Assembly (NCBI GenBank): GCA_049522195.1
Contig: JBEKOB010000037.1
Coordinates: 1-36,635, forward strand
DNA from: UBA9647 sp049522195
GTDB taxonomy: Bacteria > Bacteroidota > Ignavibacteria > UBA10030
Direction: 5' to 3'
Length of the DNA stretch: 36,635 nucleotides
In this document: piece after piece, positions 8,251 to 16,267 of the stretch
Layout: the number at the start of each line of letters is the position of its first letter
Position numbering within the stretch: position 1 is the first letter of the stretch
Notes under the pieces: model-generated
What the model was told of the DNA's origin: nothing
The model's input: the letters and a program-made list of their open reading frames with translations, nothing else
Databases searched by the model: none
Position numbers and translations under genes: made by a program

Positions 8251-8898
8251 ATGAAATTCGACAAGATAATCCAAAGACTGCTTCCGCATGATGAATCGTT
8301 TTACGCGTTCTTTCTGGAGGCATCGCAAAACCTGGTTAACGCCGTGGCGTTAATGAAAGAGCTCTCCGTTGCGAAGGAGGGATCGGAACGAGAGAAGCTG
8401 ATTATGCAGATCAAAGAGCTCGAGCACCATGGCGACGTCCTGACGCACAAGATATTCTCCGAGCTCAACTCAACGTTCGTGACGCCGTTCGACCGCGAGG
8501 ACATCCATCAGCTGACGTCTGCACTTGATGATATCATGGATCACATGGACGGGACAGCGAACCGGATCACGCTCTACAAAATCAAGGAATACCCCGAGCC
8601 GATGGTTCGCCTGATCGATATTCTGCAGTTGTCTATTGCAGAGCTCCACCGGGGTGTCGGGATGCTCAGAGACCTGAACAAGACAAATGAGCTGCAGAGG
8701 GTGTTTCAAAAGGTAAACGAGTACGAGAACAACGCGGACACGGTTTTCGAGCAGGGAATTGCGGATTTGTTCGAAAACGAAAAAGACGCGATTCAGGTTA
8801 TCAAGCTCAAAGAAATCCTCGTTGGACTTGAGACCGCGACTGACAAGTGTGAAGACGCGGCGAATGTGCTCGAAGGCATCTACATCAAGAACGCATAA
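8251..8898 (+). CDS. DUF47/PhoU-like accessory protein of phosphate transporter
   Basis: The 215-residue, wholly helical product belongs to the DUF47 (YkaA-like) family related to PhoU. Diagnostic text includes KFDKIIQRLLPHDESFYAFF at the start, IKELEHHGDVLTHKIFSELNSTFVTPFDREDIHQLTSALDDIMDHMDGTANRI and a C-terminal CEDAANVLEGIYIKNA. The acidic helical repeats probably bind metal, as in PhoU. The gene sits 20 bases ahead of the PiT transporter, the standard pairing, so it likely regulates or assists phosphate uptake. ATG at 8251 replaces an upstream in-frame ATG that would add 23 residues without homology. Confidence 0.9.
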   Translation: MKFDKIIQRLLPHDESFYAFFLEASQNLVNAVALMKELSVAKEGSEREKLIMQIKELEHHGDVLTHKIFSELNSTFVTPFDREDIHQLTSALDDIMDHMDGTANRITLYKIKEYPEPMVRLIDILQLSIAELHRGVGMLRDLNKTNELQRVFQKVNEYENNADTVFEQGIADLFENEKDAIQVIKLKEILVGLETATDKCEDAANVLEGIYIKNA

Positions 8899-8918
8899 TC
8901 GGAAACCCACAACCTGCC

Positions 8919-9917
8919 ATGATGATCTTTATCGTTGCTATCATTCTGTTCGCTCTCTTCTTTGACTTTCTGAATGGATTTCACGATTCCGCGAATTCGA
9001 TTGCCACCATTGTCTCCACACGCGTCCTTACTCCCCGCAAGGCAGTGATGTGGGCTGCTTTCTTTAACCTTGCAGCGGCATTCTTGTTTGAAGATCAGGT
9101 CGCAAAAACAATCGGGAAAGGTCTCATTGAGCTCTCGACGATCGATGAGTATGTCATCTTGTCCGGACTGACAGGTGCCATCGTCTGGAATCTTGTGACG
9201 TGGTATTTCGGCATTCCGACCAGTTCGTCGCACGCCCTGATGGGGGGGTATGCCGGAGCTGCCATTACCAAGGCAGGCTTTGGCACGCTCATCATGAGCG
9301 GCTGGACGAAGACCCTCATCTTCATAGTTGTCGCTCCGTTGATGGGAATGGCGATCGGTTTCATTCTGATGGTGAGCCTGATGTGGATTTTTCACGGCCG
9401 GTCGTCTTCGAAGGTGAACAACTTGTTCAGAAAACTCCAACTCTTATCTGCTGCCCTTTACAGTCTTGGTCATGGGACGAACGATGCTCAGAAAACCATG
9501 GGGGTCATCACGACACTCTTGGTAACCACGGGCGTTCTGAAGACCTTCGAAATCCCATGGTGGGTGATTATTAGCTGCTATTTCTCCATTGCGATGGGGA
9601 CATTATTCGGCGGTTGGCGCATCGTGAAGACGATGGGACAAAAAGTGACGAAATTGAAACCGTCAGGCGGTTTTTGTGCCGAGACCGCAGGCGGCATCAC
9701 GCTGCTTGTGACTGCATTCAGCGGTATCGCGGTCAGCACAACGCATACCATTACGGGCGCGATCATGGGTGTCGGAGCAACAAAAAGGATGACTGCGGTT
9801 CGTTGGGGGCTGGCTGGGAGAATCGTCTTCACCTGGATTGTGACGATCCCATGTGCTGCGGGTGTGGGGGCCGTCTCTTACGAGTTCATCCACTTCATTC
9901 GGCTGGCGATTCGATAA
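8919..9917 (+). CDS. Inorganic phosphate transporter, PiT family
   Basis: The 332-residue product has about nine membrane helices and two inverted PiT signature motifs: GFHDSANSIATIVSTRVLTPRKA near residue 24 and LGHGTNDAQKTMGVI near 186. It moves phosphate with a cation or as metal-phosphate across the inner membrane. The length is that of the compact PiT form, without the long central loop of E. coli PitA. It follows its DUF47 partner by 20 bases. ATG ATG at 8919 and 8922 are both possible starts. Confidence 0.93.
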   Translation: MMIFIVAIILFALFFDFLNGFHDSANSIATIVSTRVLTPRKAVMWAAFFNLAAAFLFEDQVAKTIGKGLIELSTIDEYVILSGLTGAIVWNLVTWYFGIPTSSSHALMGGYAGAAITKAGFGTLIMSGWTKTLIFIVVAPLMGMAIGFILMVSLMWIFHGRSSSKVNNLFRKLQLLSAALYSLGHGTNDAQKTMGVITTLLVTTGVLKTFEIPWWVIISCYFSIAMGTLFGGWRIVKTMGQKVTKLKPSGGFCAETAGGITLLVTAFSGIAVSTTHTITGAIMGVGATKRMTAVRWGLAGRIVFTWIVTIPCAAGVGAVSYEFIHFIRLAIR

Positions 9918-10273
9918 TCACCCTTCCGATTCACCGTTGTTGGGCTGACTTCCAACTGGGGACTCAGTCCCTTTCCTTATTTATCCGACCAATCCAGTCC
10001 TTCATTTCCTCGCAGAAATCTCCACTGCTTCCCATTCCTGGGAAGACATCCGGCAGGTCGTCGGCTGCGTTGTTGCTTTTCTCCGCGCAATTTGCATACC
10101 TTGTACAGTAACAACACGATGGTTCAGGCCCTGAGAGACAGTTGAGACTTCCGTGAAGCTTGCCTACTCGTTTCGCTGCAGGTGAAGTGACTGCACTGTA
10201 AAGACGGGGGGAGGCACGAATCCACCGCTGCGTCTTAAGATCGTCGAGGGCGCGGTGCACTGGGAGGTGGACA
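9918..10273 (+). other. Intergenic stretch with a weak terminator, otherwise empty
   Basis: No gene is supported here. GGGAC (9959-9963) and GTCCC (9967-9971) form a short hairpin followed by TTTCCTTATTT, a weak terminator for the phosphate transporter. The rest has no recognisable RNA or protein. The last bases carry GGGAGGTGG, the ribosome-binding site of the next gene. Confidence 0.5.
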
Positions 10274-10603
10274 ATGGTCATCTGGCATAACACTGTCGAT
10301 GCGTCACGCATCCCTGAATATGTTTCCGCGGGGCAGGAAGTGGAATTGTGGATCGGAACCTACCCGATCGAAGGCGGCCAGTCGGTGTGGCTTGAGATCA
10401 CGTTGTATACTGTGGATGGGAGAGAGCTCTTCTGCAAGATGCCGGCACCGTGGCATTCGAACAGCGAACAGCGGAACAATTCGTACTGGGCGATCAATCT
10501 GGGGTCGTTCGATTCCGGGGAAAGAGTCGAATACAGAGTCTACGGCTCAAAGGGGGAGGAGCTTGTTTCCTGCAACGACACGTTTACGTTTGAAGTGGCT
10601 TGA
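10274..10603 (+). CDS. Orphan 109-residue Ig-like domain protein
   Basis: I do not recognise a named family. The product has no signal peptide or membrane segment. Its alternating hydrophobic pattern (VELWIGTYP, VWLEITLYTVDG, NSYWAINLGSFDSGERVEYRVYG, DTFTFEVA) suggests a single beta-sandwich of the kind found at the N-terminus of glycoside-active enzymes, here standing alone. A good ribosome-binding site (GGGAGG, about 8 bases upstream) supports the start and that it is translated. It is flanked by non-coding DNA on both sides and converges with the minus-strand DUF190 gene. Confidence 0.65.
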   Translation: MVIWHNTVDASRIPEYVSAGQEVELWIGTYPIEGGQSVWLEITLYTVDGRELFCKMPAPWHSNSEQRNNSYWAINLGSFDSGERVEYRVYGSKGEELVSCNDTFTFEVA

Positions 10604-10628
10604 TGAGCGGGAAGCACTCTCGTCACCA

Positions 10629-10646
10629 CTCTAAGACGTCTTAGAG
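10629..10646. repeat. Perfect 18-bp palindrome between convergent genes
   Basis: CTCTAAGACGTCTTAGAG equals its own reverse complement over all 18 bases. It lies 25 bases after the Ig-like gene stop and 95 bases from the DUF190 stop. It has no loop and no T-run, so it is a poor intrinsic terminator; a dimeric protein site is as likely. Confidence 0.6.
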
Positions 10647-10740
10647 ATTTCATCGTTCAGACTTCGCTTCATTCTTCTTGGGGCCCTGGGGTCTTTGTGT
10701 CTCCCTTTCAGTTGTTCTTCAGTTATCTTTGAATCCTTTC

Positions 10741-11094
10741 TCATTTCTTCCCTGCTGAATACCTAATAATCTCTGCTTTTTCGATTGTCACCATCCCGCC
10801 GCTGCCACTCTGTTCGAAGAGCTCGTCGACGAGGGGAAGAAACTGTCGGATGTTCTCTTCGGTGTCAATGAGTTCAACCACGATGGGGAGATCTTCAGAC
10901 AATCGAAGGATCTTCGCGGTGTGAATGACGCGGCTATTTGCTCCGAATCCTTCGATGCCGCGCAACACCGTCGCTCCCGCCAGACCTCTCTTTCTCGCTT
11001 CCTCTATGATGACCTCGTACAGCGGCTTGTGATCAATCTTGTCGGACTCACCCAGGAAGATCCTGAGCAGCTTTCCATCGCCTGAAAGTTTCAT
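10741..11094 (-). CDS. DUF190 (PII-like) protein, CrcB-associated
   Basis: The 117-residue product is a DUF190 family member with a ferredoxin-like, PII-related fold. The signature runs KLLRIFLGESDKIDHKPLYE, then EARKRGLAGATVLRGIEGFG, LSEDLPIVVELIDTEENI and GGMVTIEKAEIIRY. DUF190 genes commonly accompany crcB, as here, with crcB upstream on the same strand, so it probably has an accessory or regulatory role in fluoride export; the biochemical function is not established. The 212-base gap from crcB is longer than usual. Confidence 0.88.
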   Translation of the reverse strand: MKLSGDGKLLRIFLGESDKIDHKPLYEVIIEEARKRGLAGATVLRGIEGFGANSRVIHTAKILRLSEDLPIVVELIDTEENIRQFLPLVDELFEQSGSGGMVTIEKAEIIRYSAGKK

Positions 11095-11306
11095 CTCTCA
11101 TCCTCTTGTTGAGTGTCGCCATGATAAGTAACCAACCGCAAAGTTCGCAAAGGATCACCACGCCACGAATGAGGTGTCACGTTTTTCCATTTCGAGCTCT
11201 ACGCGTTCTTTCTTGCCCCGACTTGTCGCGATGTTGTTTGTCGGGAACGATTTTGGTTCGGTGGCGGTCCATATTTTGTCCAAGGCTGGAAATGTCGGAG
11301 ATGCAG
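11095..11306 (-). other. Gap between crcB and DUF190 gene
   Basis: No coding sequence is supported. I looked for the fluoride riboswitch core (GGCGATGG...GCC) on the minus strand and did not see it. Weak inverted repeats only. Confidence 0.4.
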
Positions 11307-11681
11307 CTAGAAGATCTTGCCGAGAGTAAGACCGACCCACGTACCGCCGAGGCACAGTACAACGCTGAGGAGAATATTCGCCGAGGCGTACAACAGCTCT
11401 CCGTCTCTCAGCAGAGCCATGGTCTCGAAGCTGAAGCTGGAGAATGTCGTGAATCCACCGAGAAGTCCTATCGTGAGAAAAATTCGAAGTGAAGGATACA
11501 GAACGAACCGCTCCTCAAAGATCGAGATCAGGAATCCGATCAACAAGCACCCGATGACGTTGACCACAAGTGTCCCTGAGGGGAACTCACTCCCCAACCG
11601 TTGATATACCAGTCCAGAGAGCCAGTAACGGGCAGCGGCGCCTATGCCCCCGCCGGCGAACACCAAGAGATAGTTTTGCAC
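11307..11681 (-). CDS. crcB: Fluoride exporter CrcB (Fluc)
   Basis: The 124-residue product has four membrane helices and typical Fluc motifs: FAGGGIGAAARYWLSG at the N-terminus, GTLVVNVIGCLLIGF with the conserved asparagine, and GLLGGFTTFSSFSFE with the phenylalanine/serine region of the fluoride pore. Fluc proteins form dual-topology dimers that release fluoride. The start is GTG at 11681, preceded by GAGGAG at 8 bases. It begins 42 bases after the reductase stop on the same strand, so it may be read from the same transcript; there is no room there for a fluoride riboswitch. Confidence 0.93.
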   Translation of the reverse strand: MQNYLLVFAGGGIGAAARYWLSGLVYQRLGSEFPSGTLVVNVIGCLLIGFLISIFEERFVLYPSLRIFLTIGLLGGFTTFSSFSFETMALLRDGELLYASANILLSVVLCLGGTWVGLTLGKIF

Positions 11682-11723
11682 TAATAGCTCCTCACAAAAT
11701 TCTGTCGTGCTTTCAAGCTGAGG

Positions 11724-12707
11724 CTACAGCAACCCATATTCCTTGTACCACTCAATCGTGGATCTGAGGCTCTCTTCGAGAGGGACCTGCGTTCTGAACC
11801 CAACGTGCTCTTCCAGCTTCTTTGGACTGCATACCCAGTGTGTTTGAATTAGGTCGCGGGTTTTTTCGATATTGAGAACCGGAGCGTTCGGGCTGAAGAC
11901 CGAGCCCAATTCAGCGATTCCACCCAGCGTGTACAAGAGAGAGGCCGGGAGCCGGATGTTGATCCCGCGCTTTCCGAACAGCGCTGCGACTTGATCGAGC
12001 ACAGTAGAAAGGCGGTAGGGCGTCGGGTCGGCTACGAAATAGGTCTGACCTGCCGTCTTTTCCGAAAGGGCGGCGTCGACCAGCGCTCGCGCAAGCTCGG
12101 GGCCGTAGATGACGCTCAGTCTTTTTTCATCGTTTCCAAACACGGGCTTGAAGCCGTATTTTACCCACCGAAAGATCTCCAGGAGATCCCGATCGCGCGG
12201 GCCAAACACTGCAGGCGGGCGCAGGATGACGATGGGAATCCGATTGGCGTAGATCTCGCACACCGTCTCGGCTTCCAGCTTTGAAACACCGTACGATGTG
12301 ATTGGATAGCAGGGGGCGTCTTCGTCGAGAAGAATACCGTCTGGACTGGGACCAACAGCAGTGAGGCTGCTCACGAAGCAAAACTTCTTGAGCTTTGAAT
12401 TTCCCGCTGCAGCTTCGAGCAGGTTCTTCGTTGCGAGAACATTGCCCTGATGATACTGGCTCTGTTTTTTTGCCTTTGTAACGCCTGCGATGTGGAAGAT
12501 ATATTCCGCGTCGTGAACTGCTTCGCGGAGCGTATCCACATCGAGATAGCTTGCTCGCACGATCTCTGCGCGGGAGCCTTCAATCCACCCGAGATTCGAC
12601 CGAGTGCGGCGCACAAGGCACCGAACGTTGAATCCGCGCTGCAACAGAAGCTCAATCGTGTGGCTGCCGATGAAACCGGTGCCACCGGTAACAAGAGCGG
12701 TCGGGAT
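11724..12707 (-). CDS. NAD-dependent epimerase/reductase, candidate 3-ketosphinganine reductase
   Basis: The 327-residue extended short-chain dehydrogenase starts with the Rossmann motif TALVTGGTGFIGSH (3-16). Catalytic residues are visible as S114 (FVSSL), Y139 and K143 (TSYGVSKLEAE). The family covers sugar epimerases, 3-beta-hydroxysteroid-type enzymes and the bacterial 3-ketosphinganine reductases. Its position, divergent from a serine palmitoyltransferase gene, favours the last (inference). Start: the only standard in-frame start is GTG 12866, inside the divergent gene and upstream of the predicted promoter; ATC at 12705-12707 follows AAGGGAGGA at 3 bases and gives the normal N-terminus, so ATC or a miscalled ATG is proposed. 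Confidence 0.82.
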   Translation of the reverse strand: MPTALVTGGTGFIGSHTIELLLQRGFNVRCLVRRTRSNLGWIEGSRAEIVRASYLDVDTLREAVHDAEYIFHIAGVTKAKKQSQYHQGNVLATKNLLEAAAGNSKLKKFCFVSSLTAVGPSPDGILLDEDAPCYPITSYGVSKLEAETVCEIYANRIPIVILRPPAVFGPRDRDLLEIFRWVKYGFKPVFGNDEKRLSVIYGPELARALVDAALSEKTAGQTYFVADPTPYRLSTVLDQVAALFGKRGINIRLPASLLYTLGGIAELGSVFSPNAPVLNIEKTRDLIQTHWVCSPKKLEEHVGFRTQVPLEESLRSTIEWYKEYGLL

Positions 12708-12737
12708 GGATCCTCCCTTCGGATTCTGATGGTTTCG

Positions 12738-12766
12738 TTGACTTTCTTTGCTTATTGAAGTATATT
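12738..12766 (+). promoter_or_regulatory. Sigma70-type promoter for the serine palmitoyltransferase gene
   Basis: TTGACT (12738-12743), 17 bases, then TATATT (12761-12766). Transcription would begin near 12773, giving a leader of about 60 bases. The -10 box overlaps the -10 of the opposite promoter. Confidence 0.6.
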
Positions 12767-12787
12767 CAAAAAAGTTTTGATTAGCAA
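12759..12787 (-). promoter_or_regulatory. Promoter for the divergent reductase gene
   Basis: On the minus strand TTGCTA (12787-12782), 17 bases, then TATACT (12764-12759). The start would be near 12752, about 45 bases before the proposed ATC start. This promoter lies downstream of GTG 12866, which argues against that longer start. Confidence 0.55.
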
Positions 12788-12834
12788 AGTCTACGCGATT
12801 CTCACCTCTTTTCCCATTACTGACCGAGGTAGCA

Positions 12835-14049
12835 TTGGACCTATTTGATAAGTGTCGCAACTTCACGCGCGCTGATGAAACAAAAGCCCGCGGATTCTAT
12901 CCATATTTTCATGCAATCGAAGAGAGCGAGGGACCGGTAGTTCAGATCGAGGGGCGGAAGATTATTATGGCGGGATCGAACAACTACCTGGGCCTTACCG
13001 CTCATCCTAAAGTCAAAGAAGCAGCAATCAAAGCCGTTGAAAAATATGGCACCGGCTGTTCCGGATCGAGATACCTGACGGGGACGCTGGACCTTCACGT
13101 GGAACTTGAACTACGGCTGGCGAAGTTCATGGGAAAGGAAGATTGCCTTCTGTTCAGCACTGGATTCCAGACTGCACAAGGAATCATCCCGACCCTCGTC
13201 GAGCCGGGAGAGTATGTGGTGTCCGACAAAGACAACCACGCATGCATCGTTGCCGGCAACCTGATTGCAACCGGGGCCGGAGCGCTCGTCGACAAGGATG
13301 CACAGACCGTCGTCCGCTACAAGCACAATGACATGAAGCACCTGGAGGTCGTCCTCTCCAAACTTCCACTGGAAGCCCCCAAACTGATCGTTTCTGATGG
13401 CGTATTCAGCACATCAGGGGAAATCGTCGATCTGCCGAATATGGTCAAGGTGGCGAAGAAGTACAACGCCCGCATCATGGTCGATGATGCCCATGCGGTT
13501 GGCGTCATAGGAAAAGGGGGACGGGGGACGGCAAGCCATTATGGTTTGGAAAAAGAAGTCGACATGACCATGGGAACGTTCAGCAAGACGTTCGCGTCTC
13601 TGGGCGGATTCGTTGTCGGTGACCGGTCTGTCATCAATTACCTGAAGCATCATGCGCCAGCCCTCATCTTCAGCGCGAGTCCGACACCGGCTTCTGTCGC
13701 GGCAGCCATGGCAGCACTTGACGTCCTGGAAACCGAGCCGTGGCGCATTGACAAGCTGATGCGTAATGCGCGAAAGATGCGGCAGGGACTGAAAGATATG
13801 GGCTATAGAATCGTCGAACACGATTCTGCCGTAGTCCCGGTGATCATCGGTGATACCGAAAAAGTCCTTTATATGTGGAAGATGTTGTTTGAAGCGGGGG
13901 TTTTTGTCAATGCGTTCATTCGTCCGGGCGTTCCGCCGGGATTGGAAATGCTGCGCACAAGCTATATGGCAACTCACGAAGATGTGCACCTCGACAAGAT
14001 TCTCAGTGTGTTCTCTGAAGTTGGGAAAAAGGTCGGTGCCATCAACTGA
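12835..14049 (+). CDS. Serine palmitoyltransferase-like alpha-oxoamine synthase
   Basis: The 404-residue PLP enzyme belongs to the alpha-oxoamine synthases (SPT, KBL, BioF, ALAS). Its N-terminal text (GFYPYFHAIEESEGPVV, GSNNYLGLTAHPKVKEAA, YGTGCSGSRYLTGTLDLH) is closest to Bacteroidota serine palmitoyltransferase, which condenses serine with palmitoyl-CoA to 3-ketosphinganine. PLP-related residues seen: DNHACIVAG histidine, VDDAHAVG aspartate and histidine, and the Schiff-base lysine K251 in GTFSKTFASLGG. No membrane helix, so cytosolic. The start is TTG at 12835, with GAGGT 5 bases upstream. The KBL activity cannot be fully excluded, but no tdh gene is adjacent. A reductase diverges from it and an acyltransferase follows. 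Confidence 0.8.
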   Translation: MDLFDKCRNFTRADETKARGFYPYFHAIEESEGPVVQIEGRKIIMAGSNNYLGLTAHPKVKEAAIKAVEKYGTGCSGSRYLTGTLDLHVELELRLAKFMGKEDCLLFSTGFQTAQGIIPTLVEPGEYVVSDKDNHACIVAGNLIATGAGALVDKDAQTVVRYKHNDMKHLEVVLSKLPLEAPKLIVSDGVFSTSGEIVDLPNMVKVAKKYNARIMVDDAHAVGVIGKGGRGTASHYGLEKEVDMTMGTFSKTFASLGGFVVGDRSVINYLKHHAPALIFSASPTPASVAAAMAALDVLETEPWRIDKLMRNARKMRQGLKDMGYRIVEHDSAVVPVIIGDTEKVLYMWKMLFEAGVFVNAFIRPGVPPGLEMLRTSYMATHEDVHLDKILSVFSEVGKKVGAIN

Positions 14050-14087
14050 GTGCCCTGCGACCCCTCGCTTGTTGCATCAGGATTCCG

Positions 14088-14118
14088 AAAGCCGCTGCGT
14101 CCGCGTCGCGGCTTTTTT
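14088..14118 (+). terminator. Intrinsic terminator after the SPT-like gene
   Basis: AAAGCCGC (14088-14095) pairs with GCGGCTTT (14108-14115), loop of 12 bases, ending in a run of six T. It lies 39 bases after the stop and separates the SPT-like gene from the acyltransferase gene. Confidence 0.75.
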
Positions 14119-14167
14119 GTTCCAACAACTCTAGTCTCAGATTAATCCATCTCTTCGGGGCCCTTCT

Positions 14168-15289
14168 ATGAGTACAATCCAAATTAAGCCGGTGGTGACC
14201 AGCTCGGATCGCGAGCAATTTATCAAATTTCTCTGGAAGATCTATGAAGGCAATCCTAACTGGGTCCCGCCGCTCTTGATGGACCGTCGGAAGCTCATGG
14301 ACAAGAAAAAGAACCCGTTCTACCAGCATTCGGATGCCGAATTCTTCCTCGCGCGACGCGATGGCCAGATTGTGGGACGCATCGCCGGAATCGTCAACTA
14401 CAACCACGACAAAGAACACAACGAGAAAATGGGCTTTTTCGGGTTCTTCGAGTGCATCGATGATCAGGCGGTTGCGAATGCCTTGTTTGACGCGGCGAAA
14501 GATTTTGTAAAATCGAAAGGAGCTACAGCGTTCCGAGGACCTGCAAATCCCTCGGTCAATGACGAGTACGGTCTCTTGATCGAAGGCTTCAATCTCCGTC
14601 CGACCGTGCTTATGACGTACAATCCCGAATACTATGTCAGGCTCATCGAGAAGTACGGTTTCGTCAAGGCGAAGGATCTCTATGCCTACACGCTTTCTCA
14701 GGCGGAGGTCTATACCGATCGCTTTGAGCGGGCAAACAGCCTGGTGAAATCGCGAAACAACCTCACGATTCGCTCTGTGGATATGAAGAACTTCGAAAGG
14801 GATGTCGCCATCGTGAAGGATCTCTATAATGGTGCGTGGGCGAAGAACTGGGGAGCTGTTCCCATGACCGATGCGGAGATGGATGCGCTGGCCGCCGATC
14901 TGAAGCCAGTCATTGTACCAGATCTAGTCATTTTTGCGGAAAGCAAGGGAAAACCCATTGGATTCGGGCTCTCGTTGCCCGACATCAACGTCCCGCTGTG
15001 GTACAATAAGAAGGGACGATTGCTTCCAGGATTGTTTCAGTTGTATTTTCGTAAGAAAGAAATTAATTTGGTTCGCGTTATCGTGCTTGGCGTTCTTCCG
15101 GAATATCTGAACACTGGCGCAGCGGGGGTTCTGTTCTACGAAACGGCTGTCCGGGCGAAGAAACTTGGGTATGACTACGGAGAAGCGAGTTGGATCCTGG
15201 AGGATAATGTCAGAATGGTGAAGTCGGCCGAAGCAATGAAGGGAAAAGTCACCAGGCGCTACCGCATTTACGAAATGCCGATCAAGTAA
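14168..15289 (+). CDS. YghO-like GNAT-fold acyltransferase
   Basis: The 373-residue product resembles the widespread YghO-type family with GNAT-like folds. Landmarks are FIKFLWKIYEGNPNWVPPLLMDRRKLMDKKKNPFYQHSDAEFFLA near the N-terminus, RRDGQIVGRIAGIVN, KGATAFRGPANPSVNDEYGLLIEGF, and a C-terminal acyltransferase half ending GEASWILEDNVRMVKSAEAM...RYRIYEMP. Enzyme activity has not, to my knowledge, been fixed for the family. Its position after an SPT-like gene makes it a candidate N-acyltransferase for a sphingoid base (inference). A terminator lies between them, so it may have its own promoter. ATG at 14168; the ribosome-binding site is weak. Confidence 0.75.
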   Translation: MSTIQIKPVVTSSDREQFIKFLWKIYEGNPNWVPPLLMDRRKLMDKKKNPFYQHSDAEFFLARRDGQIVGRIAGIVNYNHDKEHNEKMGFFGFFECIDDQAVANALFDAAKDFVKSKGATAFRGPANPSVNDEYGLLIEGFNLRPTVLMTYNPEYYVRLIEKYGFVKAKDLYAYTLSQAEVYTDRFERANSLVKSRNNLTIRSVDMKNFERDVAIVKDLYNGAWAKNWGAVPMTDAEMDALAADLKPVIVPDLVIFAESKGKPIGFGLSLPDINVPLWYNKKGRLLPGLFQLYFRKKEINLVRVIVLGVLPEYLNTGAAGVLFYETAVRAKKLGYDYGEASWILEDNVRMVKSAEAMKGKVTRRYRIYEMPIK

Positions 15290-15332
15290 TCTCTTCTCCT
15301 TCACAGGCCACATCAACAACTGCGGATGACTT

Positions 15333-16256
15333 ATGCCGGTAAACAAAGTTGATAAGATCTGGATGAATGGATCGTTGGTGAACTGGGACGATGCGAAAGT
15401 CCATGTTCTGACGCATGCAATGCACTACGGGTCCAGTTGGTTTGAAGGAATTCGTTGCTACGAGACCAAGCGCGGTTCGGCGATTTTCCGACTCCAGGAT
15501 CACTTGCGGAGGCTCTATGATTCCTGCAAGATGTACCGGGCGGAGATACCGTTTAGTATGAAGCAGTTTGAGGATGGTGTGAAAGAGACTATCCGCGTCA
15601 ACAAGATGAAATCGTGCTACATCCGTCCCCTTGCCTATCGCGGCTATGGTGACGTCGGTGTATTTCCGCTCGGTTGTCCGGTCGATGTGATGATCGCGGT
15701 GTGGGATTGGGGTGCATATCTCGGGAGCGATGCCATCGAGCACGGCATCGACGTCTGCGTCTCTTCGTGGAATCGCCCGGCTCCCAACACGCTTCCGACG
15801 ATGGCGAAATCGGGAGGCAACTATCTCAACTCCCAGCTCATCAAGATGGAAGCAGTCCTCGATGGTTACAGCGAGGGTATCGCTCTGGACACGGCTGGCT
15901 ATATCAGCGAGGGGAGTGGAGAAAACATTTTCCTGGTTCGGGATAACGTCGTCTACACGCCGCCGTTGATATCGGCCATTCTTCCCGGGATCACGCGTGC
16001 GTCGGTGTTGACGCTGGCCGAGGACGCGGGCTTCCGTGTGGTAGAGGGATTGATCCCCCGTGAGATGATGTTTGTGGCCGACGAAATGTTCTTTACGGGG
16101 ACAGCAGCGGAAATCACGCCCATCCGCTCGGTCGATAAGATCAAGGTTGGGACAGGCAAGCCCGGCCCGATCACGAAGCGCCTGCAGGAAGCGTTTTTTA
16201 ACGTTGTCCATAACGCCAACGACAAACATCGCTGGCTCGATTTCGTCTACGATTGA
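15333..16256 (+). CDS. ilvE: Branched-chain amino acid aminotransferase
   Basis: The 307-residue fold-type IV PLP enzyme transfers the amino group between glutamate and the keto acids of leucine, isoleucine and valine. Motifs: HAMHYGSSWFEGIRCYET (28-45), CYIRPLAYRGYG (95-106), the PLP lysine K159 in MAKSGGNYLNSQL, EGSGENIFLV and FFTGTAAEITPI. Length and lysine position match E. coli IlvE. It is followed at 12 bases by the cyclic-nucleotide-binding gene, suggesting shared transcription. Confidence 0.95.
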   Translation: MPVNKVDKIWMNGSLVNWDDAKVHVLTHAMHYGSSWFEGIRCYETKRGSAIFRLQDHLRRLYDSCKMYRAEIPFSMKQFEDGVKETIRVNKMKSCYIRPLAYRGYGDVGVFPLGCPVDVMIAVWDWGAYLGSDAIEHGIDVCVSSWNRPAPNTLPTMAKSGGNYLNSQLIKMEAVLDGYSEGIALDTAGYISEGSGENIFLVRDNVVYTPPLISAILPGITRASVLTLAEDAGFRVVEGLIPREMMFVADEMFFTGTAAEITPIRSVDKIKVGTGKPGPITKRLQEAFFNVVHNANDKHRWLDFVYD

Positions 16257-16267
16257 CGGAGGCTCCC

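Noticed and set aside
12127..12866. Longer reductase from GTG 12866
   Set aside because: It overlaps the divergent SPT-like gene, lies ahead of the predicted promoter and adds text without homology.
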